From: Ceratodon purpureus
Lineage: Eukaryota; Streptophyta; Bryopsida; Pseudoditrichales; Ditrichaceae
Direction of reading: 5' to 3'
Assembly (NCBI GenBank): GCA_014871385.1
Contig: CM026432.1
Location: 3,831,271 to 3,895,270 of the forward strand
DNA: 64,000 nucleotides
The notes below the pieces were generated by a model, which was not told where the DNA came from, did no database searches, and was given only the letters and a program-made list of their open reading frames with translations. The position numbers were made by a program, and so were the translations under genes. Of the stretch, positions 55,401 to 64,000 are shown piece after piece; positions within the stretch are counted from its first letter, which is position 1, and every line of letters begins with the position of its first letter.

Positions 55401-56042
55401 GAACATTATAAGGCATTTTATATCCATCGAGCGGAGCAAGAAGGGTTTGAATACAAGCAACGGGTTTGGTAGGACTCGCTGCCCGTTAAGTCTTCGGGTT
55501 CGCTCAAAACAACGATAGCGGGGTAGCTAGGATTGATCTCATTGAATTTTGGGTTTTATGGCCCCTATTTTATCATCCAACTAATGTTAAAAATAAATAA
55601 AAGTCAAAATTATCAAAATCAAAGAATTAGGATGCAAAGAACTATTTATATAAAATCATTTATCAATAAATAATCACTAGATCCAATGAATAAATTTAAT
55701 TAGCTTTTTAACCATAGAAAATTACAAATACAATAATTAAATTTCTAAATGTTAATTTGGAAATACTTCATAATAGAATTTTATCATAAAATTAAATAAT
55801 TTGATTATTCAGTGTACAAAATTAAAAAATTAAAAAATGGAAAATGAGTGAGTTCCAAGGATATGGCTTCACTGTGGCAATGTCAAATTTTTGTCACTGA
55901 CAGTGTTTTCCATCCCTTACAGCTTTGATGATGTAGCACCCAGGTGGTCTACATTGCTGAAGAATCAGCCTAGATATGCCATCATCCACCCTAAACGACC
56001 CACTCCGTAAGCACTACCTCTTTTTCTGAATACGCTTGGATA
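52443..56042. other. Intergenic region downstream of the acidic-protein gene
   Basis: The first few hundred bases are probably 3' untranslated region. The rest is AT-rich with no supported gene. A small GC-richer island lies near 55425-55540 and I could not assign it. Confidence 0.5.
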
Positions 56043-56440
56043 AGGTAGATGAATCCGTATCCAACCAACCATCCATAACCGATCAGTAGACTTCTTCATT
56101 TCAAAGAAGTTTAAAATTCAAAATCTAGGAAGTTCTAGAAGAGAGTAGTAAGCGTGATTAGTAGAAAAGAAAGGAAACCGTATGGGAATATTTTGATATT
56201 AGTACCATGATCAAGTTTTGGTGTCATGGTGGTATGTTTTATATTAGCCTATATGTCTACCATGTCTGATTTCAACTTTCTACTTCTAATAATTGTAATT
56301 ATCTCAATATTGGGAATAAAATTATAGAAATCTTTGCATTCAACAAGAACCTTGTGTTTGTACACATGAAAAATCCTCTTCAAATTATACCTCAAGCACA
56401 TATACTGAAATCCTTAAGTGATCAGTTTTAGGTTCGTCAT
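56043..56440 (+). mobile_element. Degraded MITE, third member of the AGGTNGAGGCA family
   Basis: The left end AGGTAGATGAATCCGTATCC follows a TA. The body contains ATATGGGAATATTTTG... equivalents such as GTATGGGAATATTTTGAT and GGTGTCATGGTGGT, which are shared with the copies at 61818-62238 and 62569-62968. The right end is blurred. Orientation matches the copy at 62569. Confidence 0.7.
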
Positions 56441-58505
56441 TAGTGGAGGAGAGAGAGTGCCATTTTGGTCAGAAGATGCAAATTGGTAGGACAATATACC
56501 GGGTATGTCATGGTGCTTTGAAGAACTTACATGGTTGTGTTTTCTTGTACTATTTTAAGAGGGTCCTCTCAATATAAAAAATCTCAGTGTCTTGTTTTTG
56601 TATATCATACAGAGAGGAGCACCATCAGGTTCGCCCAAAATTAATTTTTAATTCTAAAAATAGAAACATAAAAAAATTGTCTTATTAGAAAATAGAGATA
56701 GAATAATACTTTTTTCTTTGTTATACTTTTTTGTTTCTAACCCATTTGAGAGCATTTTGAGTGATTTTTTGTTAAAATTAAAACTCCAGAAATTCAATTT
56801 TTAAGAGATGAACCTTATTTTTTCAGAAAAATAAAAATAAATTGTGTGCCATGTGGCGAACCTACTGTGGTTTTACAATATCTTTTTGGTCAATGGATGA
56901 AAATAATAATTAAATAATTTTTATGAAAGGCATGGTGCTTTGATGTTTCATACAAAAAATCGTATTCTCTCATGTGTTTGAAAAAAAAGAATTCATGAAA
57001 AAATTCTAAGTTCTTTCTATGTATATCTGCATTTACATTGGAGATATTTATGGAATGTGTGATTTTGTGTGACCACACGATTCTTATATTCTAAATTCCA
57101 AGTAATATATAAAATAGGTTAATTATAAAATAAATAAATTATTTTTAATTTTTCAAAATTTTACACCAATTTGTATAAGTCATTCATGTATTTACAAATT
57201 TATAATACGTTTATAATCTCGATTATCAAACTAGTAATTATAAAGACAAATAATTTTAATCCATGAAAGTTGCTGACCATTATTTGATAGGAACATTTTA
57301 AAAATGCCATTTCTAAAGCAAGGAGCTAAAGAGCTAAACAATTTTTTATTTGCATCTTCAACTATAGGATCTTGCCTTAAAATACTAGAAATACATGTAT
57401 AAAAATATTCATTAAATTTTACAAGACGGATTGGAGGTTTATATAATTAGAAGAAAAAAACGTTGTTTTTTTAATCTTGTCAAAACACGATTAGCAATTT
57501 TTGACCTCTATTTGTGTCAAATTTTTGCACTACATTAGTTGGGGTTTTTATATTATTATGGTGTACATGATGTTAATTACTAGTATACCAAATTTTAGAG
57601 GTTGCAGAGAGGTGTATAGCATTGTAAAAAGATGTGAAAAAAGTCATGAGTTCATATTATTGTTTATATTCATTTTATATTCATTTTTAATTTATTTTAG
57701 AATTTATAACAAGACAATCAAAATAAAGTTTCATGTCTATTCTTAAGTAGAAAAAAAAAATAGAAATGAACAAAATTGATATCCTCAATTTCATGAAGAA
57801 TAATTTTTTTTTGCATTGTGATCCAAAAGGAATGAAATCCTTCATCTATAACATGATTTATTATTTTATCATTTTTATTTATTTAATGAAAATTTCAAAA
57901 GCAATCATCTTAGTTACTTGTATAAAAAATCTCAAAGATAGTTACGAATATAGTAATCATTTTGGGGTTACACAACAAGTAGGAAAAACTACTTTAGGCA
58001 TTATAAATAAGTTTTCAATGTTTAGTGCAATTTCGTTTTTTGTTCATTTTCCCGAAGCTTTTGAAATTTTCTAGATCAACAAAACAAAATTAAAAGTCAC
58101 ATCCCAAATTGACATTGTCGGCAAAATCTCAAGATTCCAATTGTGGAGAATTGTATGTTACATGTTAAAAAGAAATTTTGACTTCTAACTTGGAGTAAAA
58201 TAAATCTAAATTCAATAATAATGTCTTGAATTGGCATAGATAAAATAAAAACTACATAATTGAGCAATTTTCTTGAAGAACCTAAGGATAATTTCAATAT
58301 GAAAAACAAGACAAGTAACGAGAATGTTTGAGATATTTTTTAGAAACAAGACAATCGTATATCAGAGTAATTAAAGGCATTAAGTCGCTCCAGGAATTCA
58401 CTGAGACAAAAGAACAGAGGTGAGGCCACATCTGATTGCCATGCAGGACCATGACTTATCAAGCTAGTCATCAGAAAGCCCACGTTGGAAGATCACTGTA
58501 ATTTA
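56441..58505. other. Strongly AT-rich intergenic sequence
   Basis: No gene or repeat recognised beyond low-complexity A/T runs. Confidence 0.5.
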
Positions 58506-58728
58506 GTGCTACGAGCCTTTTCCGGAGGAGGGTTGATTGAGCCCCTATTTTTAGTTTTTTAGTTTAAAATTTATAGGGATATGCTCTTAGTGTAATTTGG
58601 GGCCACATGCCCCATTTTTGAATTCAAAATCACCAAAAATAGTCTTGGGGGGTCCAAATTAAAAATTTCAGGGTTTTGGAAGAAAAAAGCCCATTGGTTG
58701 GGGTGGCTCCTATAAACGCTCGTAGCAG
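58506..58728. mobile_element. Small MITE of about 223 bp with TA target duplication
   Basis: The left end GTGCTACGAGCCTTT and the right end, read on the opposite strand, CTGCTACGAGCGTTT match with few differences. Both are flanked by TA (58504-58505 and 58729-58730). There is no coding capacity. It is unrelated in end sequence to the AGGT families. Confidence 0.65.
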
Positions 58729-58880
58729 TAGAATATAGAGAACCTACATTGGACGCGTACGTGGACTACTTTGATGTTGGAGTTTTTGAAATCAAAAGAA
58801 ACTTGTTCCCTATGTTCAAATTAAGTTGTCCAAGTCAACATGCTGGATCAACTTAATTTTCTTCCCCACCACTGGATTGA

Positions 58881-59018
58881 CGAGCACATTTTCTAGTAGT
58901 GAGGCCAAGGGGGCATGCACCAGCTCCAACTGCGGCTCTAGAGTCCCCTCATGAAGCTTTTGGCTATGGAGATGATGATTTCGATGATTTCATGGACGAA
59001 GAAGACGACGAGGATTAG
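58881..59018 (+). pseudogene. Acidic C-terminal gene fragment
   Basis: An open frame without an ATG ends APAPTAALESPHEAFGYG, then DDDFDDFMDEEDDED and a TAG at 59016-59018. An acceptor-like TTTTCTAG lies at 58889-58896. The composition looks like the tail of a real protein, and the surrounding DNA has no matching upstream exons, so it is probably a relict or captured 3' exon. The parent family is not recognised. Confidence 0.4.
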
Positions 59019-60303
59019 AATTTGTATGTTTGACCATGTATTTATCTTATACCGTCCATAGAACTATCTCTTTGAACTTATGGCAGAGTTGGAATACTTA
59101 AGTAAGTATATTGTACATCAGATTGCAGTGGTTTCCATTGCATAGTTGTAGAAAAATAGAACAATATAGTCTTACTCAATTTGATGACGATGGATTTATT
59201 GAATATTTATTGTATAGATTTTATGCTTACATTAACTTATCATTCACATGTATGACACCCAAGTTTGTAGTCTCGATGTATTACATGTCTATGATAACCA
59301 AGCTTGCACGCTTCATTGCGTAGACATGGCATGGTTTTCATTTCCAACCTTGTAATTTGCTCAAGTCATATTTAAGAAGGGACATGTGATGATGTAAGGT
59401 TTGTCTCTCTGTCATTCCAAGGTGTCTGCTCTTCAAAGACACCTTTGAAGTAAAACAAGTCTTTAAAACATGGTAACTAAAATAAGATTCTTGGGTTGTA
59501 ATATGCATTTATAATAAGTGACTCATAAATATTTCCATTTTTTGATTATTCTAACCTTTATTATTTTAAAATTTTGAAATTTTAAAAACAAAAATGATTT
59601 ATTAACAAATGAACTACCCAATTGAGGTATGCAAGTAGTAATTTGAATATTAAACTATAAGAATTTCTTTTATTGCCTTTAAACTTTGAATATTTGATGA
59701 AAGAAAGGTAAATTATTAGAAGATTAATCTTTGAATTATATATGTATCTAAATAGAGACTTACAAAAAGTATAATTTGATGACCTTCATTTCAGCAATAG
59801 AATTTCAAGCTCTTAGTTCCCAAAATTAGGAATACAAAAGTAAAATAAATAAATTGAAATTTTAATTTGACTTTCAACTTTTAAATTATTTAAAGTAAAT
59901 GCCTTGTGGTTTCAAAATCTAATAGATGACATGAAGTTAAAAGATATACAATAAGAGCAACATTGAATATTTTTGTTTTGAGAATATTATATAAATATCC
60001 ATTTTTGGCTCTAACAAATTTTTTAATTTTTTTTTAATTTTATAAATAACTATCATTATTTGATATATAATATATACATTCTCTAACAACTTTTGCTTTT
60101 GAATACACTTTTAGTTTTAATTTTTTTTATTATTATATTTTTACTTTAACTTCATTATATAAGATCTACATCACACAAGATCATTTTATATTATTCAAAG
60201 TATAAGGCTCGTGACCATTCTCATTGGTCTTCCATGTTTTGAATAGAATAAATTCATGTCATAAAGTGAAACAAGTTGATCTTATTCCGTGAGTTATTAC
60301 ACA
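59019..60303. other. AT-rich intergenic sequence upstream of the F-box gene
   Basis: No supported gene. A TATATAATATATA stretch near 60063-60075 is too far from the F-box start to be called a promoter with confidence. Confidence 0.5.
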
Positions 60304-61530
60304 ATGGCCGCACTATGGAGTCAACTCCCTTCGGAAGTTGTTGAACAAGTATTGTCTTTTTTACCAATGCCGGATTTGTGTAGATATTGCACTACGTGCA
60401 AAACATGGAATGAGCTCATCAACAACCCCGCCTTTGGTATGTTACATGCGCGCAATAGAAATAAACATTCATCTTTTATAGCAATACATTCTATTACCTC
60501 TTCCATTCAAAATGGACATAGAGTGTATATTGAAGAGAGCCAAGTATTGTGTTTCTTTGATATTAACGCAAAGAAATGGTACTCGATGAAACCTCGTGGT
60601 GCTCTTGAAACGCAATTCCTATTTGACCCTCAATACTTTAAAATTGTGGCAATGGATCGAGGTCTTGTGCTTCTCAAAGTTTCTAAGAGAGCTCCTAAAC
60701 CATGTCATCATGAAAGTGGTTGTACACAACTATGTGTATGGAATCCTATAAAAAACATTAAGATTAAATTGCCATGCGTACCAAATTATAGCCATGTTCA
60801 TTCCTCTTCACTCATAAATTTTGTTGTCGATGACACTGCCGAGACTTTCAAGGTATTTGTTATAAAACGATATTGGGAAATTCATGTGGTGGTTATGTAT
60901 GATTTCCTTATGAAGTAGTGGAAGGTGTCAAGCAAACTTGAAATAAACAATATAAGGATGTGTATTATCCTTCAAAGTATTGTATTTCAAAATCTTCTAT
61001 ATATTTTATGTTTTGCTTATGATGTAAATAGGACTGGTTTACATGGTAACTATGAATTATGGAGGTACAACTTTGTTGGAGATATTTGGGAAAGATTACA
61101 TTTTGCAGAGGGTTGCTTTGTTGAAGGTGATTACATAAAGTATGGATTGAATGAACAATTCATTGTAAGCGGCGAACGTCTTTTTGTTACGTATTGGCAT
61201 GGGTTACAAGAAGTATTTGAAGTGCATGAAATTGATATCCGAAGTAGGTCCACAAAGGTATTGTTGACATGGACAAGAGTGTACATTATGGCGGTTTTTG
61301 ATATACATGTTCATAATATTGGTTTCAATAGCATATATACGATTGGTTTCAATAAGTCCCTCATGCTTATATCCAATTTATCAAAAAATATTGGTATTTT
61401 TGATGTAGAAACCAAAAAGACCAATTTTGAGTTGCCTCAACTCCCTTTAAGAAAATTAAGGGTGAAAAATGAGAGTTGTTCATTGATGGGGAAGCATATG
61501 GATATTTTTTTTCCGGGTACACTTAAGTAA
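60304..61530 (+). pseudogene. F-box protein gene interrupted by one in-frame stop
   Basis: The frame starting MAALWSQLPSEVVEQVL is a good F-box N-terminus (LPSEVVEQVLSFLPMPDLCRY, then CKTWNELINNPAF), the Skp1-binding part of SCF ubiquitin ligases. A beta-rich, kelch-like or F-box-associated region follows with CVWNPIKNIKIKLP. A TAG at 60916-60918 sits between DFLMK and WKVSSKLE. The same frame then stays open to 61530 (about 204 codons, including ELWRYNFVGDIWERL), which is the expected second half. The gene has no introns. Either the gene has recently been broken or a truncated product of about 204 residues is made. There is no sign of frameshift. Confidence 0.8.
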
Positions 61531-61817
61531 CCAATTATGTCATTTGATGTAGACTTTACTCTCTATGTAGTAAAATGTTTATTTTAAACACCCTTATATT
61601 AAATGTATCTTGATAAAACTTACTTTATATATTATTTATTATCGCTCAACATATATATCTTGGAAAAATCGACAAGTGAGGGCATATGTCTATAGAAGGC
61701 TCTAAAAACTCTTAAGTTGATAGGTGACCCAAGAGAGTCAAGATTCACAAGTGTTTTGAAACCTGCAAGTATGATTTGTCTACAGCACAATATTCATGCT
61801 CATAGTAATCTACATTA
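61531..61817. other. Short AT-rich spacer after the F-box gene
   Basis: Presumed 3' flank; nothing else recognised. Confidence 0.5.
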
Positions 61818-62238
61818 AGGTGGAGGCACCTATAACCGACCAGTTAAGAGATTTGCCACTAAGATTGGAGGTGTATAAGTTGAGAGAGATTTTTCCTTGA
61901 AGGGGAAATAGGTTTAAGGAGGAATGCAACTTTAAATGTCAAGTTTACTTCAATATTTAATTTACTATGAATTTTGAAAGACATTTTTTTGGTGATACAT
62001 AGAACGGATATGTAGGCCCACCTAAAACCGACCACCATGACACCAAAACTTGATCACTATGCTACTACCAAAATATTCCCATATGATTCCCTTTGATTCC
62101 CTTTTTACCAATCATGCTTGATACTTTCTTCTAAATCTCCCAAGATTTTGAACAGTAAGTGGTTGGAAATGGAGGTACGAAATGGAGAAGTCTACTTATT
62201 AGTTATAGGTACCTGGTCGGCTATGGGTGCCTCCACCT
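61818..62238 (-). mobile_element. MITE of 421 bp, AGGTGGAGGCACC ends, TA target duplication
   Basis: The terminal inverted repeat is AGGTGGAGGCACCTATAACC at the left and the equivalent AGGTGGAGGCACCCATAGCC on the opposite strand at the right, extending to GACCAG. TA flanks both ends (61816-61817 and 62239-62240). The body is AT-rich and non-coding. It is the inverted counterpart of 62569-62968. Confidence 0.9.
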
Positions 62239-62568
62239 TAGTTGAGATCTATATGATTGAATGACACATTGGCATTGCGTTGCGAATGTATGGACTCGGG
62301 CCAGAGTACAGATGACTTAGAAATACAAGAATTTTCAAAATTATAATGGTATAAATTTCCACGTTGAAAGAATCAATCAATACCTCAGTGCAATAGCAGT
62401 CATCATGACTCAAACACCGGACCATTGATAGAGATCAGTGAAAACTAATCAACGTTCTTCTGTAAAATCAAGTGAATTTATTGTAATAAATATCACTCCT
62501 TCCACACAAGATTTGTTACACAAACTCATCCAACCTTATGCATAGTTCCTCAAGTGTTTAGTAATTTA
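62239..62568. other. Spacer between two inverted MITE copies
   Basis: About 330 bases of AT-rich sequence; nothing recognised. Confidence 0.5.
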
Positions 62569-62968
62569 AGGTTGAGGCATCCATAATCAACCGGATCCCC
62601 ATAACCGATCACTAGACTTCTCCAATTCCGACAAGTTTCCAGATTTAAAATCTTGAGAGATCTACAAGAAAGTATCAAGCATGATTGGTAGAAAGGGAAT
62701 CATATGGGAATATTTTGGTAGTAGTAGAGTGATCAAGCTTTGGTATCATGGTGGTCGGTTTTAGGTGGACCTACATATTGGTTATATGTATTACACAAAA
62801 AATGGCTTTAAAATTTTGTAGTAAATTAAATATTGAAGTAAAGATGAAATTTAAAGTTGCATTCCTCCTTAAACCTATTACTCCTTGAAGGAAAAATCTC
62901 CCTCAACTTATACACTTCCAATATCAATGAGAAATCTCTTAACTGGTCGGTTTTAGGTGTCTCTACCT
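62569..62968 (+). mobile_element. MITE of 400 bp, inverted second copy of the same family
   Basis: Ends AGGTTGAGGCATCCATAATC and, on the opposite strand, AGGTAGAGACACCTAAAACC are flanked by TA (62567-62568 and 62969-62970). The body matches the reverse complement of 61818-62238, including ATATGGGAATATTTTGGTAG and CATGGTGGTCGG. It is more diverged at its ends than the first copy. Confidence 0.88.
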
Positions 62969-64000
62969 TAGCTCAATAAATATCCAAACTCTGAGTCGTC
63001 TATAGAATTACTACCTCTGCACCTTATCTAAGGGACATGAGAAAGACCTATACATTGCTACAAAAATACTAGAAATGGAAATATGTGCGACATTGAATTT
63101 ACATGTATTGCAGTAACAAAGCATTTGTCTACAAGATTCCAACATTCTCATCTCAAGCACTTTGGTTTTGAGCATAACCTCAACGACGTATTTCACGCCC
63201 TCACAATGGATCCATGAGTCGTAACACCACATCATTCCTCATAGACATTGGAAACATGTGTTTAAATATGTATTGAAGTGAAGTTGGCTATTGGCCCATG
63301 GTAAAAGTCTATGCGTTAACTCTTGCCTTAAACCGGTAGTCCCCCACTCACTCCCGAGGTTACCTCCCCCTTTCTAACTTCAGAGTAAAAATATCTTGAA
63401 CTACTGCTCTGATTCCTTGAGAGCTCCAAGAGAGGTGGAGAGACTTCACAAGAATAGGGTTCCAAATGGTGCAGAGTCTGTCCCCGCCTTATATATCCGG
63501 ACACCCGGTTTAATGAATTCTAAAGTGCTCTTGGCTGAGTAGGATGACGTAACTAAAATCCGAGCATCCATGGGTCTGATCATTAATAGAGTACATATGT
63601 GTGAATCTAGATGGATCTTCTCTAAAAATTGAACTATATAAATTTGGTGAAGCTAATAGGATATTGCCTAAAATATTACTTTCAAATTTGACACTAAAAT
63701 CCTGTTTCAAACGCTTTGATCTTGTTTGATGCTATTACCTAACTTTTTCGTACAAATAATTTTCAACTACACAATTGTTTAAGAACATGATACACAAATA
63801 ATTAGGAAAAATCATTGATGCATCCAAAAATAACTTTTGGAATGTCAAAGAGTGGTCGAAGCAAAATAAAGCTAAGAAAGTTTACATGAAAACTTGGTTG
63901 TACTAAAATGCTTGCCAAATCTTTATAATATTTTGGATCAAGTTGATATTTTCACGACAAAAACAAACTTAAATTGAAACAGATATCAACATATTTCATC
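62969..64000. other. Intergenic sequence to the window end
   Basis: Moderately AT-rich with short open frames only; no gene recognised. Confidence 0.5.

Overview
This window is nuclear DNA of a land plant, most likely a bryophyte and probably a moss. It holds a plastid-targeted ribosomal protein bL27 precursor, the plant-specific acidic ribosomal protein P3, an archaeal-type topoisomerase VI subunit B and a plastid-type tRNA m7G methyltransferase. All have GT-AG introns of roughly 90 to 1,000 bases. A large LRR-Roc-COR (ROCO-type) protein and a moderately AT-rich background with many small repeats fit a moss. The species call is inference; the sequence alone does not name it.

The left 12.9 kb is the striking part. 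Two divergent, intron-rich genes look like one large DNA transposon. The leftward gene (828-7431, minus) can be laid out as ten exons with consistent phases. It encodes a ParB-like domain followed by a beta-class amino (N6-adenine/N4-cytosine type) DNA methyltransferase-like domain, an architecture familiar from phages and bacterial mobile elements. The rightward gene (7732-12382, plus) encodes a transposase with an N-terminal zinc-binding region, an RNase H-like DDE core and a C-terminal SWIM zinc finger (MULE/KDZ-like). The introns and flanks of both genes, but almost none of the exons, are studded with 17 perfect copies of the palindrome TCGGATCCGA. Several are the centres of 40 to 66 bp perfect or near-perfect palindromes. 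The motif does not occur elsewhere in the window. Each gene has a small number of in-frame stops, so this copy looks recently broken.

The middle (17-41 kb) is the gene-rich part. A three-exon LRR-Roc-COR gene lies on the plus strand, with its P-loop split by a GC-AG intron. RPP3 (minus) and a TrmB-type methyltransferase (plus) form a head-to-head pair. Plastid RPL27 (minus) and the 19-exon TOP6B (plus) form a second head-to-head pair. Two short poly(A)-tailed retroposed insertions with clear target-site duplications lie just beyond TOP6B.

The right part (41-64 kb) is AT-rich and repeat-dominated. It holds a 2.1-kb non-coding TIR element with an inverted partial copy nearby, a 47-bp satellite, a TATA-driven small acidic-protein gene, three copies of a roughly 400-bp TA-target MITE family, one smaller MITE, an acidic C-terminal gene fragment, and an intronless F-box gene interrupted by a single stop. 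No tRNA or rRNA genes and no CRISPR arrays were seen.
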